From NCBI GenBank assembly GCA_040414495.1, contig JBEDUI010000099.1, positions 1-40,539 on the forward strand: 40,539 nucleotides of DNA, in the 5' to 3' direction. The position numbers and the translations under genes are program-made. This DNA is from DATAVB01 sp040414495 (GTDB taxonomy: Bacteria > Actinomycetota > Actinomycetes > Mycobacteriales > QHCD01). This document shows, piece after piece, positions 1-7,426 of this stretch; positions within the stretch are counted from its first letter, which is position 1, and each line of letters begins with the position of its first letter. The notes under the pieces are model-generated. The model was given only the letters and a program-made list of their open reading frames with translations. It searched no databases and was not told where the DNA came from.

Positions 1-150
1 TTAAGTCCTGGCCGTCGCGAGCGGTGATCCAGGCGGCGGTCCGGCAAGGCGGAGGAGGAGCCGGTAGCGGAGCTACCGGCGACGACGACAACGCCGCCGG
101 TCGTCGTCTGGGCGCCGCGCAGCAGGCAGCGGACTTAAGCAACACGCCCT
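1..150. mobile_element. End of a non-coding insertion element (MITE or IS remnant)
   Basis: TTAAGTCC at 1-8 is inverted as GGACTTAA at 131-138, and the right edge reads GCAACACGCCCT (139-150). By symmetry about 12 bases of the left tip lie outside the window, so the whole element would be about 160 bp. It contains a perfect 9-bp stem with a 3-base loop (60-80) and no transposase. About 43 bp at its right end match, in reverse complement, the left end of the element at 24171-24232, so both belong to one family. The edge touches the TAG stop of the next gene in a CTAG context. The family name is unknown to me. Confidence 0.7.
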
Positions 151-895
151 AGCGTTTCAACAACGCGAATATGCCCCAGCCCAGATATTCGCGGCGATAG
201 GTGACGTACCGTATTGGCTCGGTATCGAGTTCTTCCCGTACCTCACCGGCCAACTCATCGTCCGGATTGGCGTCGAGCCACCGACGCAGGTTCAGCCATT
301 GGGCCGCCGCATAACGATCCCAACTGTCCTGATCAGCCAGGACCATTTCCACAACATCCCAGCCCAGCTCACGAAACTGCGTCAATAACCCTGGCAGGGA
401 ACGGAATTCGTCCTTGCCGCTGGTGCCAGCTTCGATGGCCGTTTTTTCATCGGGCGGATCCAGCCGCCAATACGGCTCACCGATCAACATGAGCCCGCCC
501 GGACGCAGGCTGCGTTCGAGCAATTCAATTGTGCCGGCCACACCCGAACCGATCCAGGTCGCGCCGATACAGGCCCCGACATCGACCGGTTCCGCAGCTA
601 TATAACCGGATGCGTTGTCATGAACGAACGTGACCGAATCGGCGACGCCGAGCTCGGTGGCGCGGTCTCGGGCCGCTCCGATGAATACCGTGCTGATATC
701 CACGCCGATACCGCGGATTTTGTGGTCACGAGCCCAGGTGCACAGCAGCTCGCCCGTTCCACAGGCCAGATCAAGCAGGGTCGCCCCAGGATCGAGATGG
801 AGCGCCGAGCCCAGGGTGGCCAGCTTTTCGCTGGTCAGAGGATTATGAATACGGTGGCTACTCTCGCGAATGGTGAAAATACGTGGCAGGTCCAC
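149..895 (-). CDS. Class I SAM-dependent methyltransferase
   Basis: This 248-residue protein has a Rossmann-type methyltransferase fold with SAM motif I DLACGTGEL at about residues 42-50. An acidic residue ending strand 2 (GVDIS, about 63-67) and a post-motif LRPGG at about 130 also fit. The methyl acceptor cannot be told from sequence. The start is GTG at 895, with AAGGA about 9 bases upstream. The gene stands alone, and its TAG stop lies exactly at the edge of the insertion element at 1-150, with the last two bases shared. The body looks full length, so the insertion probably hit the natural stop region rather than cutting the gene. Confidence 0.85.
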   Translation of the reverse strand: MDLPRIFTIRESSHRIHNPLTSEKLATLGSALHLDPGATLLDLACGTGELLCTWARDHKIRGIGVDISTVFIGAARDRATELGVADSVTFVHDNASGYIAAEPVDVGACIGATWIGSGVAGTIELLERSLRPGGLMLIGEPYWRLDPPDEKTAIEAGTSGKDEFRSLPGLLTQFRELGWDVVEMVLADQDSWDRYAAAQWLNLRRWLDANPDDELAGEVREELDTEPIRYVTYRREYLGWGIFALLKR

Positions 896-1039
896 TGTGG
901 AGGTTCCTTACGGGTTCGGTTGCGTTAGTCAAAGGACAGAACTGGGCGACAACCTGGACCCGCATACAATGCACCTCGTTATGACGTAGGAACCATTGCC
1001 GGCAGGCTAGCGCCCTCCCCGCACCCGGTCCAGCGCTTA

Positions 1040-1822
1040 TCAGCTGCTCTTGCGCCCGTTCCGGACTGCCGCGCCGTTCGCCCGCGTCCCGTTTTTGGCC
1101 GATTTGCTGGTGCGCGGCGGCGGAAACTGACGTTCGATGCTGTCCAACAACCAGTCCAGTCCGATCTGGAAATTGTCGGCCGACATGCCGTACCCGGCCC
1201 GCAGTAACGGAGCTATCCGCGGAAACTCACCGCTGTCGGCGAGCTCAGCCAGGTAACCGCTGACACTGGCCTGCCACCGCCTAGCCTCCGCCTTGTCGGC
1301 CGGAACCGCGTTCGCCTGCGCGATTTCCCGAACGACATAACCGAGCACGTAGTCGTGCAGCACGGTGATCGCGCTCCAGGCCGTTGCGGGCGCCAACCCC
1401 AACTCGTCGAGCGCCTGGACCCGTTCCTCCAACAGCCGCATCGTGTTCGGACCGAGCTGGGCGCGCTGACCGAACAGCTCGATGCACCACGGATGGGCCA
1501 ACGCCAGCTCCCGGGTCCGGATCGCCATCGCCTTGGCCGCATCCCGCCAGTTCTCCGGCAAGTCGGGTCCGAGCAGACCCTCGCGGGCCAACTCGTCCAG
1601 CATCAGATCGAGCAGCTCGTCCTTGTTGGCCACGTGGCTGTACAGGCTCATGGTCCGGGCTTGCAGCACGGCGGCGAGCCGGCGCATCGAGACTGCGGCC
1701 AGACCTTCCCGATCGGCGGTGTCGATCGCGGTCTGCACGATCGATTCCTGGCTCAACCGCGGCCGGAGCTGGTCGGTCCGGGCCCACAACGGCGCTGGCT
1801 GGGATGTCTTCGCTCTTGGCAC
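1040..1822 (-). CDS. TetR/AcrR-family transcriptional regulator
   Basis: An N-terminal TetR helix-turn-helix (about residues 28-72, with AAVSMRRLAAVL then YSHVANKDELLD) is followed by a helical ligand domain resembling the tetracycline-repressor type C-terminus (HPWCIELFG and later). The frame is open to 1894, but that part reads through the palindrome at 1852-1885, so I place the start at GTG 1822, giving 260 residues. It is divergent from the NuoH gene with the operator in between. It probably represses itself and that gene. The effector is unknown. Confidence 0.85.
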   Translation of the reverse strand: MPRAKTSQPAPLWARTDQLRPRLSQESIVQTAIDTADREGLAAVSMRRLAAVLQARTMSLYSHVANKDELLDLMLDELAREGLLGPDLPENWRDAAKAMAIRTRELALAHPWCIELFGQRAQLGPNTMRLLEERVQALDELGLAPATAWSAITVLHDYVLGYVVREIAQANAVPADKAEARRWQASVSGYLAELADSGEFPRIAPLLRAGYGMSADNFQIGLDWLLDSIERQFPPPRTSKSAKNGTRANGAAVRNGRKSS

Positions 1823-1851
1823 GGCTGCTGATGATACGCCGACCGCCCGTT

Positions 1852-1885
1852 CGCTACAGTGTACGAGAATTCGTACACTGTAGCG
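1852..1885. promoter_or_regulatory. TetR operator, 34-bp palindrome
   Basis: Two perfect 15-bp arms, CGCTACAGTGTACGA and TCGTACACTGTAGCG, flank the 4-base spacer GAAT. The site lies between the divergent TetR and NuoH genes, 30 bases from the chosen TetR start and 54 from the NuoH start. Length, symmetry and position are typical of an operator bound by a TetR dimer or pair of dimers. The palindrome is seen directly. Binding by the adjacent TetR is inferred. Confidence 0.85.
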
Positions 1886-1898
1886 GTCGCGCAAGTGG

Positions 1899-1917
1899 TT
1901 CGTACGCTGTAGCGGTC
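1899..1917 (+). promoter_or_regulatory. Second operator half-site
   Basis: TTCGTACGCTGTAGCGGTC repeats 1870-1888 with one mismatch, 29 bp downstream. It carries only the right arm of the palindrome. It lies 22 bp before the NuoH start and could be an accessory binding site controlling NuoH only. Confidence 0.6.
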
Positions 1918-1939
1918 ACGCGGCCGGAGGAGGGCTCAA

Positions 1940-3322
1940 GTGGCGGTGCTCGATAGGGCCGGGGACTCATTCGTGGCATCGGCGGCATCCGATGCCGCCA
2001 ACTTCCCATTCGGCTCGGAGACGATCTGGCTCGTTGCGGTCAAGGTCGTCGCGGTCTTCGTTCTGCTCATGCTCATGGTGTTGCTGATGATCTGGTGGGA
2101 ACGCCGGCTGATCGGCTTCATGCAATACCGCGTTGGCCCGAACCGGATCGGTCCATTCGGATTGATGCAGAGCCTGATGGACGCGATCAAGCTTGCGCTC
2201 AAAGAAGAAGTTATTCCGGTGGTTGCTGACAAGGCCGTGTATTTTCTCGCCCCGGTGTTGTTGGTCGTACCGTCGTTCGTCGCCTTTTCGGTTACCCCCT
2301 TCGGCCCGATCGTGTCGATCGGTGGGCATCACACGCCGCTGCAGTTGACCGACTTCGGGGTGGCCACGCTGCTGGTGTTGGCCTGTTCTTCGCTCGGTGT
2401 GTACGGCATTGTGCTGGCCGGTTGGGCCTCGGGATCCACCTATCCGTTATTGGGTGGGTTACGGGCCGCGGCGCAGATGATCTCGTACGAGGTCTCCATG
2501 GGACTCTCGCTCGCGGCGGTGTTCATTCTGTCTGGCACCCTGTCACCGTCGGGAATTGTCGCGGCCCAGGAGCATCACGTCTGGTATTGCATCGCGCTGC
2601 TGCCTTCGTTCGTGATCTATGCCATCTCCGCCGTCGCGGAAACAAACCGTATTCCGTTCGACATGGCCGAAGGCGAAGGCGAAATCGTCGGCGGCTATCA
2701 CACCGAATACAACTCAATTAAATTCGCGCTGTTCTTCCTGGCCGAATACGTCAACATGATCGGCGTTTCCGCCTTGTGTACCACCCTTTTCCTGGGTGGC
2801 TGGCGCGCGCCGTGGCCGATTTCCTTGTGGGGCGGGGCGAATTCCGGTTGGGTGCCGCTGATCTGGTTCATGGTCAAGATCATGCTGCTGCTGTCCGCGT
2901 TCGTGTGGCTGCGAGCCACACTCCCCCGGCTGCGGTACGACCAACTCATGCAGTTGGGTTGGAAGGTGCTGGTGCCCTTCAGCCTGGTGTGGCTGCTGTT
3001 GGTGGCGTCTTTGCAAGCGCTGCGGTCCTCGGGGCGTCCCGCTGGCGAAACCGTCGCCCTGGTCGGCATCCCGGTCCTGGCCCTGCTGGCGCTGAGTTTC
3101 TACCTGTACGACCGGCGGGCCAGGCGCATCGAGGCCGCTGCTCTCGCCGAGGCCGAAGCCGAGGCCAGGGAGCCGACCCCGTACCCGGTGCCACCGATGG
3201 ACCTGGTCGTTCCGCCGTCGCCGCGGTTGGCGGTACGCCCTGCCGATGTGCGGGGCGACAAGGCGGTCGACGGCAGCGTCACCGACGGCGAGGCCGCGGA
3301 ACAATTCACGTCGCGGGAGTAG
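1940..3322 (+). CDS. nuoH: NADH-quinone oxidoreductase subunit H (lone copy)
   Basis: NuoH is the membrane subunit of complex I that helps form the quinone site next to the peripheral arm. Both family signatures are present: ERRLIGF to RVGPNRIGPFG (about 54-73) and AETNRIPFD to GGYHTEY (about 233-257), with about eight membrane segments. After the last one (about 371-390) is a 70-residue charged and proline-rich tail, and the protein totals 460 residues. The start is GTG 1940, with GGAGGAGGG about 7 bases upstream. NuoH normally lies between nuoG and nuoI in the 14-gene operon. No other nuo gene is within 38 kb downstream, and this copy sits behind a TetR operator. Confidence 0.92.
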   Translation: MAVLDRAGDSFVASAASDAANFPFGSETIWLVAVKVVAVFVLLMLMVLLMIWWERRLIGFMQYRVGPNRIGPFGLMQSLMDAIKLALKEEVIPVVADKAVYFLAPVLLVVPSFVAFSVTPFGPIVSIGGHHTPLQLTDFGVATLLVLACSSLGVYGIVLAGWASGSTYPLLGGLRAAAQMISYEVSMGLSLAAVFILSGTLSPSGIVAAQEHHVWYCIALLPSFVIYAISAVAETNRIPFDMAEGEGEIVGGYHTEYNSIKFALFFLAEYVNMIGVSALCTTLFLGGWRAPWPISLWGGANSGWVPLIWFMVKIMLLLSAFVWLRATLPRLRYDQLMQLGWKVLVPFSLVWLLLVASLQALRSSGRPAGETVALVGIPVLALLALSFYLYDRRARRIEAAALAEAEAEAREPTPYPVPPMDLVVPPSPRLAVRPADVRGDKAVDGSVTDGEAAEQFTSRE

Positions 3323-3351
3323 TCGCCGCTGCACAATTCCGGCGCGCATCG

Positions 3352-3437
3352 GGCACCGCGCTCCCGGCCCGGCTCCGGCGGCAAGGTTCTGGCACGGGGC
3401 AGGCACCGCGCTCCCGGCCCGGCTCCGGCGGCAAGGT
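3352..3437. repeat. Two exact copies of a 36-bp GC-rich direct repeat
   Basis: The 36-bp unit begins GGCACCGCGCTCCCGG and occurs at 3352-3387 and 3402-3437 without a mismatch, a period of 50 bp. Weaker fragments with CAAGGT and GGCGCAGGC follow to about 3470. The repeats occupy the untranslated stretch after the NuoH gene (3323-3519), where I see no gene. Confidence 0.9.
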
Positions 3438-3519
3438 CCCGCCTCGGCGCAGGCGTCAAGGTTCCAGCGCAGGCCACGGTTTCAACGACCCAGGTCGCGG
3501 CCCGCAGCATCCCGCGTAC

Positions 3520-3548
3520 GTGACTTATCGCGGCCAGTGGGCCAGAAT
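3520..3548 (+). promoter_or_regulatory. Possible promoter for the DUF2867 gene
   Basis: GTGACT (3520-3525) and CAGAAT (3543-3548), 17 bp apart, each match the -35 and -10 consensus at four of six bases. Transcription would begin near 3555-3557, at the ATG, giving a leaderless message. No ribosome-binding site is seen before 3557, which fits. The matches are weak. Confidence 0.3.
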
Positions 3549-3556
3549 TCGCCAGC

Positions 3557-4015
3557 ATGGCTCCGGTATCTGTGGCATACGAATTGCTGCCGGCGCCGGA
3601 CTGGGCCATGACGACGTCGATCGCGGTCCCCGACGCTGAGGCACACACCGCGCAGGAATGGGCGCAGGCGATATTCGATATCCGCGCGCTCCCGGCCTGG
3701 GTCAAAGGGTTGGGCGCTGCCCGCGCGGTGGTGGCCAAGGCGCTGCAACTGCCGCGCGGCAATCAAAGCATGCTGACCGTCGACCGGGTGATCGACGGCG
3801 AAGCCGTAATCGACACCGACGATCGTCACCTACGGTTCGTCGCTGGCGTCCGGACCGAGCCGGGGCTGGTGCACGTAACCACGGCGGTCGCGCTGAAAGG
3901 CTGGCGCGGAAAGCTGTACTTCGCTCCGGTACGCGTACTGCACGATCCGGTGACCCGATCGATGATGACCGCCGCCGCGAAACGATTGAATTGGCGGGTT
4001 TCTCCGGCCGAATAG
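3557..4015 (+). CDS. DUF2867 domain protein
   Basis: This 152-residue cytosolic protein resembles DUF2867 by its length and by the C-terminal pattern GKLYFAPVRVLHDPVTRSMM followed by AAKRL. It has no signal peptide or membrane segment. In some bacteria this domain is fused to NAD(P)-binding epimerase-like domains, but here it stands alone, and its biochemical role is unknown. The ATG at 3557 has no Shine-Dalgarno sequence, consistent with leaderless translation. It is 79 bp upstream of the deaminase gene, which appears to have its own promoter. Confidence 0.7.
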   Translation: MAPVSVAYELLPAPDWAMTTSIAVPDAEAHTAQEWAQAIFDIRALPAWVKGLGAARAVVAKALQLPRGNQSMLTVDRVIDGEAVIDTDDRHLRFVAGVRTEPGLVHVTTAVALKGWRGKLYFAPVRVLHDPVTRSMMTAAAKRLNWRVSPAE

Positions 4016-4057
4016 TCGTTTGCCCGAAGCCGAATCGCAACGGTCGTATTTCCATTC

Positions 4058-4087
4058 TTGATATCGACATCGCGGCGACCATACATT
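4058..4087 (+). promoter_or_regulatory. Probable leaderless promoter of the deaminase gene
   Basis: TTGATA (4058-4063, five of six -35 consensus bases) is followed after 18 bp by TACATT (4082-4087, four of six -10 bases). The expected transcription start is 4094-4095, and the GTG start codon is at 4095. No ribosome-binding site precedes it. The promoter geometry and the missing leader support each other. Confidence 0.55.
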
Positions 4088-4094
4088 TTGTGCC

Positions 4095-5105
4095 GTGACC
4101 GCATTCACCCAAGCGGATTTCGACACCCTCGACGGACTGCCCACGGCGGACCTGCACGTGCACCAGGAGGCCACCCGGCACCTGGACCGAATTCTGGCCC
4201 GGCGCGACGGGCAGGCGCCGTACGACTGGGCGGCCTGGCGTCGCCAACTCGCCGAGCAGATACCGCCGGGATATGAACGCCTGCGCAATGTCGGCACGGT
4301 GAATCCGGTCCCGCTGGCCGACCACGACGAATCCCTGTTCGTGGCCCGTTTCGCCGACCTGCTGGCCGAAGCGGGGGCGGCCGGCGCCCATTACGTGGAG
4401 GTCCGCTGCGGCGGCGAGGTCATTCTGCGCGACCGTTTCATGGAGTTGTTCCGGGAGGCCGAGCGGCAGGTCCGACTGTATTACCCGCACCTGCGGGCCG
4501 AGGCGCTCGCCATCATCATGATGTGGCTGCCACCGGACCGGATCGCCGCCGTGGCCGCCGAATGCGTACGCGCTCGAGCCGAGGGTCTGGCCGGCGTGGA
4601 TTTCCTGTACACGCCGTACAATCTCGATACGGATTGGCGGCCGATTTACCAGCTGGCCGAACGCTTCGCCGCCGCCGGCCTAGGAATTACCGCCCACGCG
4701 GGCGAAGTCTCACCGGCGAATATCGCCGCTGCCGCACGTACCCCCGGTCTGACCCGGATCGGGCACGGAATTCACGCCGCCTACGACCCCGCGCTCACCG
4801 ACCTACTAATACAGCGGAACATCACGCTGGAATGCACCATCACCTGCAATACGTTCTTCGGCGTTTTCCCGTCGCCCGTGCATCCATTGCGGACGTTGCT
4901 CGAGGCCGGCGTAAGCGTCACACTCGGCACCGATAATCCGGTGCAGCTTGATACGAACATCAAAAAGGAATACGCGACCGCGGCCAGGCTGGGACTGAGC
5001 CGGCAGCAGTTGGTCGAGCTGACCCGGAACGCGATCCGGACCAGCTTCACCACGGCCGAACGGCGGGCCCAACTACTGGCCGAACTCGCCGCCGTCACAG
5101 CGTAA
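4095..5105 (+). CDS. Adenosine deaminase-like metal-dependent deaminase
   Basis: This is a 336-residue TIM-barrel amidohydrolase of the adenosine/AMP deaminase family, expected to remove the 6-amino group of a purine using one zinc. Visible are the metal pair HVH (21, 23), HAGE (201-204, catalytic E204), RIGHG (H224) and LGTDNP (279-282 region, D280). In classical adenosine deaminases the last motif is TDDP; the second Asp is Asn281 here. That residue contacts the base, so adenosine may not be the substrate. The start is GTG 4095, apparently leaderless. The next gene is convergent, 25 bp away. Confidence 0.85.
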   Translation: MTAFTQADFDTLDGLPTADLHVHQEATRHLDRILARRDGQAPYDWAAWRRQLAEQIPPGYERLRNVGTVNPVPLADHDESLFVARFADLLAEAGAAGAHYVEVRCGGEVILRDRFMELFREAERQVRLYYPHLRAEALAIIMMWLPPDRIAAVAAECVRARAEGLAGVDFLYTPYNLDTDWRPIYQLAERFAAAGLGITAHAGEVSPANIAAAARTPGLTRIGHGIHAAYDPALTDLLIQRNITLECTITCNTFFGVFPSPVHPLRTLLEAGVSVTLGTDNPVQLDTNIKKEYATAARLGLSRQQLVELTRNAIRTSFTTAERRAQLLAELAAVTA

Positions 5106-5130
5106 GGTGCAAGACTCCCAGTGCGAAAGC

Positions 5131-5709
5131 TCAGTCCTCGAAGGCGGCCGCCGCGGCCCGAACCCGGGCCACGTACCGTTCCCACTCCTCCGGACTCAAC
5201 TCGCCCTGATCGACGCCGGCCTTTCCGTCAATGAGCTCGCGAACGATATCGGCGTGCCCGGCGTGCCGGGCCGTCTCCCCGATCATGCGGACCAGGAGCC
5301 GACGTAACGTAGCCTGCTGCTGGCCCTCGGCCCACCACGGCACGGTGCCGATCTCGTCCAACCGAAGCTCGGCGATCGTCCGGTCGGCGTGCGCGCAGGC
5401 ACGGCGGTAGAGGCCGATGATGTACTCGCTCGACTCCTCCGGAGTAGCCCACATATCGGCGCCCTGCCAGATCGAGCCGTCCTCTTCCCACGCCAGCCGC
5501 TCCGGCGCGGGCCGGCCGAACACCGCACCGAGGTAGCCGTATTCAAGACCGGCCAGGTGCTTGACCAGACCGAGCAAATTGGTCGCGGTCGGGGTCATCG
5601 GACGGCGCAGCTGCGCCTCGGTCAAGCCGTCCAACTTGGACAGCAGACCGTCCCGATTCTGCTGCAGGCACTCGTGCAGTACGTCCTTCTCCGATTCCGG
5701 GCCGGTCAC
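5131..5709 (-). CDS. DinB-like four-helix protein (DUF664)
   Basis: A 192-residue protein of the DinB/YfiT metal-binding four-helix superfamily, DUF664 type. The conserved N-terminal segment NLLGLVKHLAGLEYGYLG and C-terminal HAGHADIVRELIDG supply the usual histidines of the divalent-metal site. Relatives include mycothiol- or bacillithiol-dependent transferases, but no substrate can be assigned here. The start is GTG 5709, whose GTGA overlaps the stop of the upstream membrane-protein gene by 4 bp, so the two are translationally coupled. The longer reading frame to 5859 lies inside that gene and is discarded. Confidence 0.82.
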   Translation of the reverse strand: MTGPESEKDVLHECLQQNRDGLLSKLDGLTEAQLRRPMTPTATNLLGLVKHLAGLEYGYLGAVFGRPAPERLAWEEDGSIWQGADMWATPEESSEYIIGLYRRACAHADRTIAELRLDEIGTVPWWAEGQQQATLRRLLVRMIGETARHAGHADIVRELIDGKAGVDQGELSPEEWERYVARVRAAAAAFED

Positions 5710-7163
5710 TGCTCGGCCCGTCGCGGCATCGGTCGCCGGTACAACGCGTACAGCAGGCAACTGAGCAGGAACGCGGCCCCGAAGTATCCGACCTCGACCC
5801 GCAGTACCTCGGATTCGACGATCGAGGACGCGACCCAGCCGACGAACAGAATGGCGCACACCAGCCAGGCGGCCGCGGCCTGAGCGTGCCGACCGCGGGC
5901 CAGCGCGGCCTGGTTCAGCGTGCCAGCCACGAGGTGGAAGCCCATGCCCACCGCGACCAGGGCCAGACCACCGCGCTCGTAGTGGAAACCCTTATCGCCC
6001 AGCACCGTCTCCATCGCCCACGGCCCGATGGCCAGCAACCCGAGCGCGCAGACCCCGGCGAACCCGGCGATCGCCAGCACCGTCACCCGGATCGCGTGCG
6101 AGAACGCGTCGCCGTGCTCGCGCGCCTCCAGCGCGGTCAGGTGCGGCAGGATCGACGTCTGCACCGCCTGGAACAGCTGCAGCGGAGCCCGCACGATCAG
6201 CAGCACGTTGAATACGAAACCGGCCAGCGCCGCACCCGAATGGTGATCGACGACCAGCACCGAGGCGTTCATCAACGTCTGCTCGGCCAGCATGATCGCG
6301 AAGACCGAGATGGCGAACCCGGTGCCGCGGGCCAGCGACAGGTCGGACGAGCTCTCCTCGATCTCCGCGTGCGCCGGGCCTTCGCCGGCCGCGTCGAGCA
6401 TCGGCACGTTGGCGGAGGCCGGGACGGGGGAACGCTCGTCGCGCGCCATCCGCCGGATAGCGAACGGTACGACGGTCATCGAGACGAACGGCGCGACGGC
6501 GATACCGATCGCGATGGCGTTCTTGCCCGAGGTGATGCCGATAACCGCCAGGACCGCGAACAGGAACCGCGACGTCGACTCCAACAGCACCAGCCCGCCG
6601 TACCCGGCGAACCGTTCATGCCCGGCCAACCAACCGCGGGCGAAGTAGCTGCCGGCATACGCGAGCACCGCGATGACGAGAATCCAGTACAACGACGCCG
6701 AGCCACCGAACAGGTGGTTCTCGATCTGCGGGCGCAAGGCCAGCGCGATAACCAGGAACGTCAGGGCGAACGCGGCCTGAATCAACGCCGGCGTCCGCAG
6801 GGTGTGGCCGTGCAGGTCGCGGGCCCGCCGGTCGGCGATGGTCCGGGACAGCAGCTGCTCGATCGGCCGGTAGATCACCGACAGGATGACGAATGCGATC
6901 GACCACAGCAGGCTGACGTGCCCGTAGTCGGTGGCGCTCAGCTCCCGGCTGGCCAGCGCCAGGTAGAGGAACGAGAGGACGCCGGTCGAGGCGATGCCGA
7001 TCGTGAGGATCCGGGCGCCGGAGCCGTACGAGCGTTTGCCGCCGCTGGCGGAAGCAGTGGCGGCAGGCTCATCGGCCGCCCCGGTGGCGGCACCGCCGCT
7101 CACGCGCGGCTCAGCCACCGAGACGGATCGGCGTGCGGTGCACCGCCGCAGTAGTAAACGCAC
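5706..7163 (-). CDS. Polysaccharide flippase-like membrane protein (MATE/MVF superfamily)
   Basis: A 485-residue polytopic protein with about 12-14 hydrophobic segments, starting with RILTIGIASTGVLSFLYLAL after a 45-residue polar, Ala/Gly-rich N-terminus. A central hydrophilic loop (about 245-275, acidic and Ser-rich) separates two bundles. It resembles Wzx/MurJ-type flippases that move lipid-linked sugars across the membrane, but the cargo is unknown and no glycosyltransferase gene is nearby. The start is taken as GTG 7163. TATAAA on the minus strand (7183-7178) would give a very short leader. GTG 7118 is an alternative 15 codons in. The next gene overlaps it by 4 bp. Confidence 0.75.
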   Translation of the reverse strand: MRLLLRRCTARRSVSVAEPRVSGGAATGAADEPAATASASGGKRSYGSGARILTIGIASTGVLSFLYLALASRELSATDYGHVSLLWSIAFVILSVIYRPIEQLLSRTIADRRARDLHGHTLRTPALIQAAFALTFLVIALALRPQIENHLFGGSASLYWILVIAVLAYAGSYFARGWLAGHERFAGYGGLVLLESTSRFLFAVLAVIGITSGKNAIAIGIAVAPFVSMTVVPFAIRRMARDERSPVPASANVPMLDAAGEGPAHAEIEESSSDLSLARGTGFAISVFAIMLAEQTLMNASVLVVDHHSGAALAGFVFNVLLIVRAPLQLFQAVQTSILPHLTALEAREHGDAFSHAIRVTVLAIAGFAGVCALGLLAIGPWAMETVLGDKGFHYERGGLALVAVGMGFHLVAGTLNQAALARGRHAQAAAAWLVCAILFVGWVASSIVESEVLRVEVGYFGAAFLLSCLLYALYRRPMPRRAEQ

Positions 7164-7324
7164 CCATGACGCGGCAGTTTATAGGTGCCGCGACAACGTC
7201 CGGTTTCGCGGGCCCGAGGCCGTATCGTGTCGTAAAACCGGCCATTCGGTGCTTTCGCGATGCGGGCCGCGCTAGCTTGGCCCGAGAGCGTTCCGGGTGC
7301 GGCCGTTGCTACGCCCCCGCCGAG

Positions 7325-7394
7325 TTGATCATGAAGTTCCCTGCGCGACACGCCGACGACACGCCGACAAAATCGTCGGGAACTTCATGATCAA
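7325..7394. repeat. 70-bp element with perfect 17-bp inverted ends, copy 1
   Basis: TTGATCATGAAGTTCCC (7325-7341) is perfectly inverted at 7378-7394. The 36-bp middle contains CGACACGCCGACGACACGCC. A second copy lies in the opposite orientation at 32941-33010 and a partial end at 33115-33134. This copy ends 33 bp before the next start codon, so it may be transcribed as a strong hairpin in the leader. With no coding capacity it looks like a small interspersed palindromic element. Confidence 0.9.
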
Positions 7395-7426
7395 CTTCGA
7401 CAAGACCCGCTGGAGAGGAACGGTGC

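Noticed and set aside
5886..7154. Long plus-strand frame opposite the flippase-like gene
   Set aside because: Its protein is rich in Arg, Gln, His and Pro without family resemblance, as expected for the antisense of GC-rich coding DNA; the minus strand encodes a clear membrane protein.
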